A program made the position numbers and the translations under genes. 64,000 nt of DNA from the NCBI RefSeq assembly GCF_008831285.2, contig NC_045142.1:1617001-1681000 (forward strand), in the 5' to 3' direction. This DNA is from Nymphaea colorata (Eukaryota > Streptophyta > Magnoliopsida > Nymphaeales > Nymphaeaceae). Of the stretch, positions 47,847 to 60,489 are shown in pieces (the stretch's first letter is position 1; every line of letters starts with the position of its first letter). Under the pieces are notes generated by a model. It was not told the origin of the DNA and did not search any database. It worked only from the letters and a program-made list of their open reading frames with translations.

Positions 47847-49402
47847 ATGAGGAAAATGAATTCAAAATCAATTTGTCAAGCAATTGTCTCAGGTCAAGCG
47901 CCATATCTGAACCTAACTGATGTCGAAGCACAGCTGTTTGCACCCGAGTCTAGAAGCTAAGAATTCAGCAGCAAAGAACAACGACAAAGTCAATTTGGCC
48001 AAATGGGCCAATTTGACAGAGACACGGAAGAAAATCAAGGAAGTCAAGCTCCCCCAACCAGGGTAAGTAGATCATGTAATCTCCCAAGTCACATTTCTGA
48101 ACAGATAAAGAGTTGTTCCCCCGGTCCAATTCCATGGTTGAACTCTTTATGGATGCAATTCAACAGCTGACATATCAGATATCATAACCAACAAGACCTG
48201 ACAGTAGTAAGATGAAGCTGCTCATGCCGCTACCTCTCATTCCAGCATAGGAGGACTGTGGGGGCAGACAAGGTAGTCAGAATCTTCTGCCTCTGGTTTT
48301 CCAAAAAGATTCACGAGATCAGCCTCAGTCCAGCGAAAAGAATCTGATTTAAACTTTGAATAGCTTTACCACAGAACTGAATATTGAAAAGATACAGAAG
48401 ATCAGAAGAAAAGGTTCTAAAACAGAAACAAAAGATATATTGCTGTAGATTGTATGACTTGTGGAATCTCATCAGTTTCAGCATAACGAGAAACTAATAT
48501 TATAATACTACAGTAATTTTTTGAGAGAAAAGAAAGAAATCAAATTCAAATCGATCTGCAGTTAATTTTTCTAGGTGCCAATCTAGTCAGAATCAACCCG
48601 GGCCCGACCTCAACCAGAGATGCATTATTCGGCAGCTTCTAAATAAAAATAAAGAATAACAACTTTTTTCACCAACAAGAATTTACTTTTCTCCATGCAT
48701 TTTAGGATGGGGAGGGCCCAATCCCGTTCCCCAACCCAAATGGTAAAGCTCCCCAAGAAAAGGGCAGTGAAAGGACTGCAACCGGTCCCAGAATTTCAGC
48801 CGCAGATCTTCTCTATATCACATCTCTGTCTGGAAACCTGATGGCTACGCAACGAGGTCCCTGTCTCCCCTGGATGGGAGCCAAAGACTGCTACAGCGCC
48901 ATGGCGTGTCTGGGCCCATGGCGGGCACCAGGCCCCACCGGACACAGTCAGGCGGGAACGCTTGGTCCCTTCCCCACGCGTGGTTTGGTGAGCCATGAAG
49001 CTCACGGCCAAGCAGGTCCAGCCACCGGTTTCTCGGAAACAGACAAGCAGAAATGGAGGGGGGAAGGACAAAGACATGGGGCTTGCTGCAGGCTTGCAAG
49101 AACTTTCCTGACCTGCATCATCTCTCCCCTCCTTCCTTTTCCCCTGCAATAAAGACAAACATGCTGCGCTAGGGTTGCCTAAACGCTAAAAAAAGACTTA
49201 TTCCTGTTCAAGTTCAGAGAGGGAACAGTTGGCTTTGACTGATCTCCATGGGCAGAGAGAGAGAGAGAGAGAGAGCAGAAGCCAAAGCCATCATCTCAAT
49301 GCAACATTTTCCTACGATGGTTTTTCTTTTCTGGGTGACCTCCACCTGTTTACGGTTGGTCATCGAGTATAATGATGGATAGATAGAATGCAGCTTAATG
49401 CT

Positions 49403-49595
49403 GATATCCTATTGTCAGATGCAGGTTTCAGGACACAAGCTATACGAAATTTTGTTTGCTATTATCAGCATTTATCAGAAGTAGGTTTTTAGGCCACAAG
49501 CAAAAGAACTTTTGCTGGCTACCATCAGCATGTATCAGAAGCAGGTCATAAAATATTAAAATTTTGTTAGCTACTGTCAGCATGTATCAGAAAGC
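49403..49595. repeat. about 60-bp tandem repeat, three diverged copies
   Basis: Units share TATCAGAAGCAGGT, CCACAAGC, TTTTGTTAGCTAC and ATCAGCATG, spaced 60 then 52 bases. Divergence shows it is not recent. Confidence 0.85.
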
Positions 49596-50840
49596 AACAG
49601 CATGCACACCTCAGGCAAAGCCTGTTCATGGTATTTACTCTCTAGGACTTGGAGTCGCTTCTTCATTGTAAATATCTATTCAAGGAATGCACCCAAGAAA
49701 CACTTGGTCCCCTAGTTTTATGGCCCAAGTTCAAGTCCCTCTCATGGGCTTAATGAAGGAAAACTGCAGAAATGAGATCCCGCAGTTAAATGTTGTTCAA
49801 GCTGAACAGTGAAGCCTAGCAACTTGAGCAGGTAATATCCGCAGTAAGAACAGTGTTCAACTGTTTGTCGTCTTACTTTTCGAGGACTTGGTCCTCGGGC
49901 AAGGTCCGCAACCAAAAAGGGGTAGGAGATAGATTCATACATGGCGCCAACTGAAATTAATGAGGGACAACGGAAATTAATACAGGATGGGTCAGCTGCG
50001 TGGCCTTGCCTCCCTCCTTGGCATGATCCCAATAGCTAAGATTCAATGAACGCAATGCATATGCTAAAAGGCGCAGCCTGCGGCATGCATGCTGCCCGCT
50101 CCCTCTTCTCTAGTCCTTTTCATACACAACGCATGTGCCGTGTCTCGCGTTACTACCTGCTAGCATGGGGGCCCTTTGGACCCAAAAACCACGAGGCAGA
50201 TGCCGCTCTAGGTTTTCTGGTTTTTCTCTCCCAACCACACGAGAAAAAGAGAGAGAGATCCGTGTGGCGTGGAAAGAACGCAATTTTTCTCAAGCTTATC
50301 GCCTAAGAAAGATCCAAGTTGGGTCTACCGGCCAAAAGAGAACAACCACCATCCGCACCGAAACACAGAGGAACTTAAGAGAAGATTTGGAAAAGCATGC
50401 TCAAAGAGCATGTAAAAATTAATGAATGATTAGCCATGTAATTTTTTGCAAAAGAACATGGTACAAGAGAGGGCCTGTAATCATACACAGAGACGCTTAA
50501 TCACAGCCAAAATTACCTTTTCCTTCTCTGCCAGGAAAAGGAAAGAACCATCCTTGCTGCTTCTCCTCTTTCGCTTCAAGAATTTCGCGTTTAGCATAAC
50601 TGCTCATCTGTTATAATTTAGGTTATCCCATACTCCATCTGCACCATGCTTGTATATTTACAGTCCGTGGACAAAAGATTATGCATATACTAGTAATGGC
50701 TCTTACAATTCTCAACAAATAAAAGAAGATCAAATATCTAGACTTACTACCTTCAACCACATAACCACCATGTTCATCACCATTGCCACCATCGTTACCA
50801 CCATCGACTATGAAGGAAGTCTTTCCATTCTCTATTGACC

Positions 50841-52034
50841 CTACCACCTTGAAGCGCCATTGCCATATTCGAACGCCCATGCCCCTCGCTGCCTTGAGGG
50901 CCTCGAGAATACCGAATTCTGCGACCGATTGCGGTCCCTCCGGCTTGAACTACCAGATTCCGAACTTGGTGATCGCGACGAAGAAGAAGAAGGGGAAGAT
51001 CGGAGCCTGCCGAAGAAGGAGAAGAAGTTTCTGATGGCACGTCCAATCCCAGTGTTCGGCCTCGTCCTGCTCCTTCGTGCAGTAACCCACGGTATCCGCC
51101 TTGGGGCGGCACCTGAATTAAAATCCCCATCCATTTCCGTGTATACCATCGGAAGCTCATGCTCCCCAGCACGCCGGCTGCCAGAAAACCTACCCACAGC
51201 GAATCCACCACCTGGGAGCCTCCAAATCGTCAATCCCACCGTGTCCTCCTCCTCCGGGGCATCGCTGGTCCCAAGGGCGCTCCTTACGGGCGTCTGAGCA
51301 TCCGTCGGCAGCTCGTGACGGCAAACAGGACAAGAATTGCGCAGGGAGAGCCATGGGAGGATGCAATCTGCGTGGTAGATATGCTTGCATGGCATCTCCC
51401 GAGCCTCTGAGTCGAGCTCAAACGGATCCTTGCAGACAGCACAGTGAGAATCTGTAGTGATGTGGCTAGCAACGATCTTGATCGTGGGCATCGACTCCAC
51501 CGCGCTCTTGGAAGCAGGCGGGTGCTCGCACCGGCCGACGCCGTTCGCCTCAATCTGAGCAAGCTGGTCCAGAAGGCGATCGAACCCCGAACCCATCAGA
51601 AAATCCGACATGCTTGCAGGGAGAGGGCGCAGCCCGGATCCCGCGCCGTCGTCGTAATAAAGCTCGAAACTGCCCCTCTCTGCTGCGGGGACCGTGGCGC
51701 CCTCTGCGGCTTCAGCTGGGCCGCGGAGGACGATCACTGGATTAAAAGGCGACCTCTCCCTGCCGCTTCTGTTCCTCCTCCTAAAGCCCGAACCCCGATC
51801 CGGATTCCCCGGGGACGATCGTCCAGGCGACCCAGATGCACTACTGGTACCGCTGCCTGGGCGACCGCCGAGCATGTACATCGCGGCGGGAGGCAATCGG
51901 CGCCTCCGGCCAGGACTGTCGACTTCCTCAACGAACCCTCCATCACAGTCCGGGCAGATAACGTTCTCCCTGTTCTCCACCCTAACAAATCGGTTGCATC
52001 GGTAGCACCAGTACGAGGGGTTCGGGGAAGACAT
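50841..52034 (-). CDS. RDUF: RING-H2 E3 ubiquitin ligase, RDUF1/2 type
   Basis: An intronless gene for a 397-aa ubiquitin ligase of the plant RDUF (RING + DUF1117) family, which in Arabidopsis acts in abscisic-acid and drought responses. Domains in order: N-terminal zinc ribbon with C10, C13, C27, C30; a Gly/Ser/Arg-rich linker to about 95; a conserved middle with SDFLMGSGFDRLLDQL at 143-158; RING-H2 finger with C198, C201, C216, H218, H221, C224, C235, C238 (C3H2C3 order); then DUF1117 from about 264 with VGLTIWRLPGGGFAVGRFSG. A Ser/Arg-rich tail ends in AFEYGNGASRW. All zinc ligands are present and the length is normal. It would pass ubiquitin from an E2 to protein targets in cytosol or nucleus. 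The start Met-Ser-Ser-Pro precedes the conserved zinc ribbon by the usual few residues. Confidence 0.95.
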   Translation of the reverse strand: MSSPNPSYWCYRCNRFVRVENRENVICPDCDGGFVEEVDSPGRRRRLPPAAMYMLGGRPGSGTSSASGSPGRSSPGNPDRGSGFRRRNRSGRERSPFNPVIVLRGPAEAAEGATVPAAERGSFELYYDDGAGSGLRPLPASMSDFLMGSGFDRLLDQLAQIEANGVGRCEHPPASKSAVESMPTIKIVASHITTDSHCAVCKDPFELDSEAREMPCKHIYHADCILPWLSLRNSCPVCRHELPTDAQTPVRSALGTSDAPEEEDTVGLTIWRLPGGGFAVGRFSGSRRAGEHELPMVYTEMDGDFNSGAAPRRIPWVTARRSRTRPNTGIGRAIRNFFSFFGRLRSSPSSSSSRSPSSESGSSSRRDRNRSQNSVFSRPSRQRGAWAFEYGNGASRW

Positions 52035-52342
52035 CTAAAGCCCCTCTTTTCGTCTCAAAAACCACTAGATCTCTCCCAACGACAACCACCAGACTCAAGA
52101 AACCCCCAAAAATGGGACTTTCGGAGAAGAAAACCCGCCCCAGAAGCAAGAACCCAAGCGATCGAACAAAATCCCCCAAACAAAACCCTTACCAGAAAGC
52201 AAGCAACCCAAAATTGCTAAAATTACCAGAAATCTCCAAAATCGAAACCCCTGTGCTCCTGTAAACCCTGAAATTTCAGTCAATCACCACACCATCTCCA
52301 CGAATTCACCAGAACCGGAGATGAAACACGAACGGCGCTCTC

Positions 52343-52364
52343 CCCCAGAGAGAGAGAGAGAGAA
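52343..52364. repeat. (GA)n run in the presumed RDUF 5' UTR
   Basis: About 20 bases of GA, which is CT on the coding strand, some 310 bases upstream of the RDUF start codon. CT runs are common in plant 5' UTRs and core promoters. A smaller one follows at about 52,459-52,466. Confidence 0.7.
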
Positions 52365-55300
52365 AAGGGCCTTAGGACAGGGACGAGAAAAGGGGATCTG
52401 TTTATGAAGACAAAAGCAAGGAGGAGATGGAGGAGGAGGAGAAGAAAAGGCGCGATCTCTCTCTCTACAAGGAGAGTGGGGAGGGTGGAGGAAGCTTCAA
52501 ACGGCGAAGACGCGTGCGCGACTTTAGCGCGTCGAACGACGCCCTTTTCCCCCCGCACTTTCTGAACCAAGCCGTGTGTTACAGATGACGGAAAATCTAC
52601 GTGTCTTAATCTGGTTGGCCCTCATGGCCGAAAAAGAAAAATGGCTTAACGGCGGCTAGCCGAGCCGGTTGGGAGTTTCGAACTGCACGCCGATCTCGCT
52701 GGGTCTCCTCGGCGAGGAGACGTGACGGGAGGTGAGCTTTGACTTTTCGTACTGACGATCCTGCCCCTGTTCTGCTTTTCGATCTTTCTTTACCCCCTTC
52801 ATCTTTTCTGATTTTCTCCAGAAGGGTCCCCATCTTTCTATCGTTTAACATAAACGAACTTTTCTATAGACATTTTGCAAAATAGCACCCCTGGCCTTCT
52901 TATAAGGATTCTGTCTGTCATTCAGGTACCCCTCCCTCTATTGGAGAGATGACAATCATTGAAGCACCATTTTGTAAAATAGGCTGAATTCCGGCGCTGA
53001 AAACGATGCTCGAAAAAGCCGAATATTCCTCTTGAATATATTAAAAAGAGTAATTTTTGTTATATAATATAATAATTCACTCAAGTTGTGCATTGGCACC
53101 GCCGCATATCATGGGACAAGATCCAAGCGCAACTGAACAATTTGGATCCGGACCCTCTTTTAAAAAATGGTGTCTTTACCCGACAGCATCAATGGATCCA
53201 GCGTATAAATATTGTACCCTGTGTTCTCTTGTTGTTGCCTGTTGGCAATGGCTTTTGTAAGGTACGGCATCCAATTCCAGTCCTGTATCTCTCGACCCGG
53301 ATCCGACAGTTTTTAGTTTCTTGTTATTTGGATGGAATCGGCCGAAGGGTGAGCATCCGGTCGGACCGCACCTGATAATCCTCGGTGAACACAGTAACAA
53401 TGTTTAATATATTTTTAATATTTTTTATATATAAGTGTAATATTTTGTTATGATTTTTAACATTTATATATTAAAAATATATATTTTATAATTTAATCAA
53501 GCAATGCCTGAGCTAGGCTCGGGCTTGGGTTTTGAGTGTGAGGTCGAACCAGAGTCAGGTTTTCAAGTGTCGGGCCAACCCCAACCCAGATTCTTATGGG
53601 ACTAGGCCCGACGCCCACGCGACTTTGACAACATTGATCGACTCATTTGGAGCTTTCACTTCCGGTAAGGTGGAGTGAAAGTATTACCAGTGTAGCGGGA
53701 ATCAGTTCAGGAGGCGTTTGATTGCTTTGGACTTAAAATTTATAAAAATTTTGTGCATCTTGCATGTCCAAATTTTGTGTGTCTTCTCTAGTGACACAAG
53801 ATGGTACAATTATTGACAACCTAACCTCTACTTCATAAGGTATACATAGTTGCGGGCAAACACAAGAAAAGGTGTCGCTAAAGTCAGAGCCAATCAAAAT
53901 GTTTCGTGACCAAATATCTCATGGATCCGCAATTTCGCGATTCAAACACGCCCTTATAGAAGCTATTGTGGTAGAAGACCTTATGTTACAGTGTAGCTTT
54001 AGAAATCAGGTTGCAGTCTTGTATATTGTTCTTACGATTTAAACTTAATTAAATGGTTGAAAAATTATTCTGTTATTATTTTATTATATATCAGCAGACA
54101 CTCTCAGTGGCAGGGGGGAAAATCACTTGCTATTTTTCCCAAACGAAAATATCATGCAGTTCAATGAATTTATATCAAAGTATTAAGCACGTCTTTGCAT
54201 TCAGGCCAAAAGTTTTGTTCCTCGGTTGAAATTTTTCGCAATCTCTGTTTCTCTCCTGAAAATGGTTCATGGGTCTATTATCGTAATTTTGGTAAAAAGC
54301 TTAAAAGAAAAAACTGAAACCACTAAACTCGGCGAGCGACATACAAAATCGCCGATTCAAAGGAGAGCGGTCGGTCCGTCCGCTTTGATTTTTATTTTAT
54401 TATTTTATTTATTAATTATTCCCAAAGCTGACCGAGGGAATCTCAACGAGGGCGTGGCCACATGAGTCATTATAATTTTTTTTTCCAAAAAAAATAATTA
54501 AATAAAGTTGAGGAAAAGATAAAAAAGCTTGATGAGGAGACGCCCAAAAAGCAGATGCCCACGTTCCCCTGCTTTCCACTGCCTTTACCAACAACGTCCA
54601 TTGTCAATCTCTGAATTAAAAAAAAAAAAGGAAAAGTTTTCTTTTTCTTTTTTTTTCTTTTTCGTAAAGGCAAAAGGCTTGAGGTTCCACTTTTTTTCTC
54701 ATAATTTCCAATCGGTTTGAAATTTGTGAAAAATCGATAATAAAAAAAAAACATATCAAGGGTTTCTTGTTCTTTGCGAAAAGGGTGAAGGAATGCCAAT
54801 TTATTGAGAACTATAAAAAAAAAAAGAGTTCCAAAGATGATGGGCATCAGCCTCCATATTAATAACAAATGACGGTCAGCTTCTCTAAATTCTCATAATT
54901 TTATCTCTAAATTTTTACGGGCCGAATGGGGTCGGGCCAGGTTGACCTGGGCCTCGCCCAGCGGTGGCCCGGGCCGACGCCAAGTTGAAGTTGCACTTTA
55001 TTATCTTAGAAAATGCAAATCTCAACCTTTTAAACATTTCCATAACTTTGGTAAAAAAAAAAGATGCATGCGGTCACGAAGAGTGCTGGTTAACCGCTTC
55101 GAGTCTGTGGTTGGTTGGTGTTTGCACCTCGCCCCGTCTTGGGGGCATCGATGCCAATCAGTAAAATGTTTTAAATTGTGTTTTGAAGAAAATTTTCAAG
55201 AAAAATGGATCCATGGTTCGACTGCTTTATATCTATGATATGTTTCAGAATATTGAGATCAAATTTGTTAGCTTAAAACCTTGTAGAGGCCCCCTTAGAG

Positions 55301-55936
55301 ATTGAGCAAAAAATGGCCCTTCAAACGGAAATATCCTTAAAATCCCTCATATTATAGTTAATTTCAGGGCAGTGGAGGTAAGAATGATGTGATTCAATAA
55401 TGACTCCAAACAAACAAAAGTCATTTTCTAAGTAATTGGGAAAGAAGAGGAAAAGGTGGCGATGAACAAAAGAGGGTCAGCACGCTGAAAAGATGCTTTC
55501 CACGCAATTTCCTCCTAACTTATGCACATGCACACGTTTGCAATATATTGCCGCATATTTTATTTTTGACCGCAGACATAATTTTCATTGATTTTTCAGT
55601 TTCAATGCTGGGTAAACGAAAGGGTTGCACGTGGGTTTTTTTGAAAAACTTTATAATTTCTTTGGTAACGGAACCCCAAACCTTCATACAAATAATAAAT
55701 CACAGCTCAACGTTTTTAAAAGTTAATAAATGAGCAAGCTAATAGAATCCTATGTTGACATAATAAAAATGCTCAAGTAAAAAAGTTACTTTCATTGGCA
55801 AGGGTCATTTTATTGCAAAGATTAATGCTTTCAGTTTCTATAATTCTTGTTAGTCATCTTACAAACCAAGTAAAATTACAAGATAAAGGCCTCTCAACCT
55901 CAAAAATTAGTCTAACTGGGTCTGTATAATATAAGG

Positions 55937-55940
<4 letters not shown>

Positions 55941-56000
<60 letters not shown>
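55941..56000. repeat. (TA)n microsatellite
   Basis: About 60 bases of pure TA, just before a short hAT-like element. Confidence 0.95.
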
Positions 56001-56004
<4 letters not shown>

Positions 56005-56043
56005 TTTAAAGTTACCCTGTCGTACTCGTATCTGTACCCATAC

Positions 56044-56211
56044 CCAGGGGCGGACAAAGGGGTGGTCGCTTGGGCCATGGCTCGGGTGAGCGCAGGAAAA
56101 AAAATTTATATTGAAAAAATAATTTTTTTTTAGTTTGGCCCTATCTGTCGCTTCTCCTAGCCGGACCTGCAGACAGTTTGGCCCGCCCCTAAAAAAAATC
56201 CTGGCTCTGCC
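56044..56211. mobile_element. short hAT-like element
   Basis: 168 bp flanked by the perfect 8-bp duplication ACCCATAC (56,036-56,043 and 56,212-56,219). It starts CCAGGGGCGGAC and ends CTGGCTCTGCC, imperfect inverted ends of the GGGGCGGAGCC kind. The interior contains TTAGTTTGGCCC. Non-coding. Confidence 0.6.
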
Positions 56212-57657
56212 ACCCATACTTATGCCAAATGTGGAGTGATTTAAAGAATGAAAGCAACCATTTTGGACAAAAGGCCATTATCAACAGAACCAATTAAATG
56301 TTGTACAATTATTATTATTTACTCTTGATTTTTAGCATCTATTTTTGCCATATTTTCTACATTTTTTTAACTGCGATTAAAATTAAAAAAATAAGTCCTC
56401 TCTCTTTCTCTCTCATCATAAAAGTCACTATGAATCAATCTGGATCAGACCATTTGAATCAATCCAGCTTTCCAAATTTGAACAACTAACGTTTGGTAAT
56501 TCAATAGAGACACATGGCACATTTTCATAAGCTAAATAAATTTGATCTGATCTACAAAGTATTCTAATGTCGATTCCATTCAACTAATTCTTTTTGCCGG
56601 TCGACCGACTTTAATAACATTGCATTAATATTCAAATCTTAGACTTACGAGGCCTAGAAGATCAGATCCAATTATGTACTGCTCAAATAAAATTGAAAAG
56701 CTTACCTAATTTCTTAAGTCCCCCTGTTGAAGGGCCCTCTTTGTTATTCTTATCATGTTCTTCTAGAACAAGAGATTAGCAGTTTTCTCTAAATTTGCGT
56801 CATCAAATATAAAAAATGATAGAAAGAAATCTGCATCCATATGCACACTTGTTAAACAAAGGACCCCAATCTTCTTGGCCATAAACAATAAACAAAAGAT
56901 TAGATTTGAATCGGAAGTACTCTTAACCATATTCGTTTTTCAGACTCAAAATTAATGAAAAAAAAAAAAAACTATTTATGAATCCGGAATCCAATTTCAC
57001 AATCTGATAAAATCCGATTTGATTTCCTAATCAGAAATTAATTTTTTTTTCACATCCATTTTTTTTTCTTTTCAAAACAGTTTGGTCGGAAATTCAATTT
57101 CAAACACATATTTTGTCATTTTTACTTGAACCAACAATGGACAAGTTTGACGTTCACGAGACGTTCTTGGACTAGGGCGAATTCTCATGACCGCATACTC
57201 GTATAGATTGTTTGAAGGTAGATTCATGGAATACTGATTTCTGAATCTGCTCTAAAAATGGAGTAGGTTAATCCAACTATATGTAACCATTCCATTAGCC
57301 AAACAACCTTTTATCATATGTTTGACATGAAGAACCCAGTAACTGTTCACATTCTAATAGAGAACAAAACTAAAATTCTGACATGTAAAACTTATCTTTC
57401 ATAATCTTGGGGGGCCATGGCCCCTGCTAACCCCTTGCCTCCGTCTCTGACAGACACTTGACACCGGAAAATGAACCTGGCCGCTGCTCCTTGTGCTAGT
57501 TCAGTGAGATCAGGCCATTCTCCGGCCAATTTCTGCCTACAAATTGAAGCTGATTACAATCTGAACGCGATCTGGTACACGTTCCAAAACTCTCAAACTT
57601 TTTGGCTCAGTTACGCATGGCGACCCTGGCTACTTGGCTCATTCAACAGCTCTACAG

Positions 57658-57838
57658 CCAGTGGCGTAGCTACATGGTGGCTGATGTGGGCAGTTGCCTA
57701 CACCAGCTTCACAAAATTAGTTTAATATATATGTTAATGTTTTGATATATTTGATTGTTATACATATAAATGCTAAAAAAAAATTAAACTTATTGAATGG
57801 ATGCCCCCACCAAAAAAAATTTGTGGTTCCGCTAGTGC
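57658..57838. mobile_element. short DNA-element relic
   Basis: Starts CCAGTGGCGTAGCTACA and ends with the imperfect inverse TGTGGTTCCGCTAGTGC, with CTACAG on both sides as a possible target duplication. About 180 bp, non-coding. The open frame at 57,471-57,725 runs into it and is not a gene. Confidence 0.45.
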
Positions 57839-58040
57839 CTACAGTCAACCTAAATTTTCGGGTTTTCTAGCTAAACTCTATTTAACTGCCACTAATTTAA
57901 CAATCTGAAAAATCAAGCTTGAGTCCTACATAATTGTACTTAGAAGTGGCATCACACATAATAATTTTTTTTTTAAGTTCTTTGACCCCAAACATAGGTT
58001 GTATGTTTAGCCCCGTCCCAAAAGCCCAAGCGTAGATGCA

Positions 58041-58193
58041 CAGGGGAGGCTTTGGCCCCCTTTTAAATTTTAAAAACTTCAAAAAATTAGATTAACGTAT
58101 ATAAAAATTTTGAAAAAATATATTTCGGCTCCTGTTAAAATTTTGAAATTATACTTCAACCCCGGCAACAAAAAGTTTGTGACTCTGCCCTTG
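58041..58193. mobile_element. short DNA-element relic
   Basis: Begins CAGGGGAGGCTTTGGCCCCC and ends GTGACTCTGCCCTTG, matching the end types of the elements at 56.0 and 57.7 kb. No target duplication is visible. Confidence 0.4.
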
Positions 58194-58389
58194 ATGAAAA
58201 GGCCCCAGCATGTTTGAAAGCAAACATATGACCTGGTGATCTCCTGCCGTCTAGAATGTAACAAAACCTAATTAAAATGTTCTTCACGGATTAATTTCGT
58301 AGTGGTAGAAAATTAGGTTTATTCTTGCCCCCATGGTGCTCCTTCGACCGTGGACAGTGATAATTGTGGCTTCAACAAGATCATGTCAT

Positions 58390-58394
<5 letters not shown>

Positions 58395-58454
<60 letters not shown>
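58395..58454. repeat. (TA)n microsatellite
   Basis: About 60 bases of pure TA. Open frames across it on both strands are artefacts. Confidence 0.95.
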
Positions 58455-58456
<2 letters not shown>

Positions 58457-59184
58457 ATCCCATACGTGTACTTCCGCAAGTTGTCTTGTACTATTGATAT
58501 TTTTTTAAGAATACAAGAACAAAAGCTTAAGATTTTAATATGTGTTGATTGCATTTCACAATTCATATGCCCAAAAAGCTCCCGTTGTGAATTTCAAATC
58601 TGCATAAAATTTGGTTCACGTAAACAAAAGCTCGTATATATCAGCTATCTAATTAGAAAAATTGAATGGTGACTCTTAACTTTCTAAATTCACTCAACAA
58701 CCTAATTATAACCATTCAATAGATGGTTAATCAATAGATGGTTAAGAGAAAAAAAATGTGATGACTACTTTTGTCTATAGTATCTGTTTCTACTTTTTTT
58801 CTTCATGTTTTTCTTTCAACCATATTATATGAACATTTGATTAGGTGGCTAAATTACTTTAGATAGTCAGAATCATCATTCATTTATATATATATATATA
58901 AACTTTAGTAGGAGGAATTTCTTTTGTTATTGATTTTAAAATGTTCATAATACTCTTCAAAAGAAAAAAAAAACTTCAATTGAGAGGCATTTCAATCTCT
59001 TAAAAATACACTTTGATTTCTATTTTTTTAATTTAATCTCTATAATTGGATTTTTTTTAAAAAATCAACAACTTAAACAATTCATATCAAATATGACACA
59101 TGAGGATCTAGTAATTACCTGACATGTATATATATATATTATATCTATATATACATGTGTATATGGATATATAAGGCTTAAGTA

Positions 59185-59770
59185 TATAAAAGTTTTATAT
59201 TGCTTAATGTTGTCAAATGGGTAAAAAAAAAAAAAGAAAATCATGACTGCTAATACGACCTCATTACTAAACATACCACGACACCATTTTATATTATATT
59301 GCTTACTGTAGTCAATGCTATGGCTTTTAAATAATGCGTGGTGGTGTTGACATTGTGAAAGCATTATTACATATCAGTCGGAAGCGTGGCAGTCTTGACA
59401 TCATTGATGACTAAAATATTGTTGTACATCTGAATGCTAATAAATTGAAGGTTTATACTTGTTCGAAATAAATCATTATATATATATATATAGTTAGTTG
59501 AAGCCCGCGGCTCACATTCAAAGGCATTCCTTTGATTGAATAGTTGATCTGGTCGTCATATACACGAAGCATTTTGAAATATTTCCGTAGAGGGGGCCAA
59601 GTTTTGCAATATATCAGCCAAGATCTATATAAATTGATAGTACTAGAGAGAGAGAGAGAGCGAGAGTGAGATCTATGTTGAGTTTTGAAATTAGATTTTT
59701 TTTTGGCAAGAAATGAAGAGAGAGATAAAAAGCCGACAACATGAGAATTCATTATCAAATGAGATAAAGC
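59185..59770. repeat. first copy of a duplicated segment flanking the peptide gene
   Basis: Diverged direct repeat of 61,045-61,495. Shared landmarks in order: TTGCTTAATRTTGTCAAAT, CTGCTAATACGACCT, TACACGAAGCATTTTGAAAT, GATAGTACTAGAGAGAGAGA and AACATGAGAATTCATTA. The offset falls from about 1,856 to about 1,650 bases because the second copy is shorter. Confidence 0.85.
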
Positions 59771-60430
59771 AGGAGAGCACTTAGACATTTCACTTTGAGT
59801 ACTGGACCTTGGAGGAATTCCTCCTGTGAATTATGATTTTTTACCGAAGGGGTGGATCGAGCAGAGAATTGATCTGGAACGAAACACTTCGTCTATGGGC
59901 ATTGTAGAAAAGATTGAATATGACGATACTCGGATTGCTCTAGTAGGATGGGCGACGAGTAGTCACAAAGAAAACAGAAGAGAAAGAAAGAGAGAGTGCT
60001 TTTGTAAAATAAAATGAATATGATCCTGTGGAGCAGTTAGAACGGCGCGCCTAGGCCGTGGCCCCACCCCAGCTAACTTTACATTAAAAAAATTTGAAAA
60101 TTTTAGTTGCCTAATACATTTTTTAGATTTTGATTTAGTTTGGCCCTACTCGAATAAGTTCGTTGGACCGTTTAGCCTGCCCCTGAAAGCTCCGCTCTCG
60201 TTCAAAGGCAAAGACATTAATGACTTTGATGTTTGATGAAATTAGTAAAACCTCTATTAAGAAGTAAAAAAATAATATTTTCGGAGAGGCTAAGTCGGAA
60301 TAGTAAAAAATAATTGTAATATTTTAAGTTCAACCTCCTATATGTGAGTGAGTGCATAGCATATAGATGACGGACCATATCCGTACTCCATGGGTGGAAA
60401 ACCAAAGGCTTGTTGTCCTTTTAACTCCAA

Positions 60431-60438
60431 TATAAATA
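60431..60438 (+). promoter_or_regulatory. TATA box of the hevein-like gene
   Basis: TATAAATA stands 59 bases before the ATG, the right spacing for a short 5' UTR. Confidence 0.65.
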
Positions 60439-60489
60439 GGTGAGCCAAGGTAGCATTACTCAGGAGCAGTGAGATTATAGATATCAGAT

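Larger units (their letters stand above)
45175..50840. other. intergenic region rich in local duplications
   Basis: No protein family can be assigned in any frame. It holds several tandem duplications and a GC-rich patch at about 48,830-49,110 whose frames on both strands are unrecognisable. The start of the ORF at 45,840 is GTG and its product resembles nothing I know. Confidence 0.55.
52035..59180. other. RDUF upstream region and intergenic DNA
   Basis: The first 800 bases are the RDUF 5' UTR and promoter. Beyond that I see no gene: the sequence is AT-rich, with short GC-rich relics (about 53,500-53,625 and 54,918-54,985), TA microsatellites and small DNA-element remains. Confidence 0.55.

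Noticed and set aside
49715-49750. tRNA-like word GTTCAAGTCCCT
   Set aside because: No acceptor stem, D arm or anticodon arm can be fitted around it.
51444-52220. 258-codon plus-strand frame
   Set aside because: Antisense shadow of the GC-rich RDUF gene; no start context or family.
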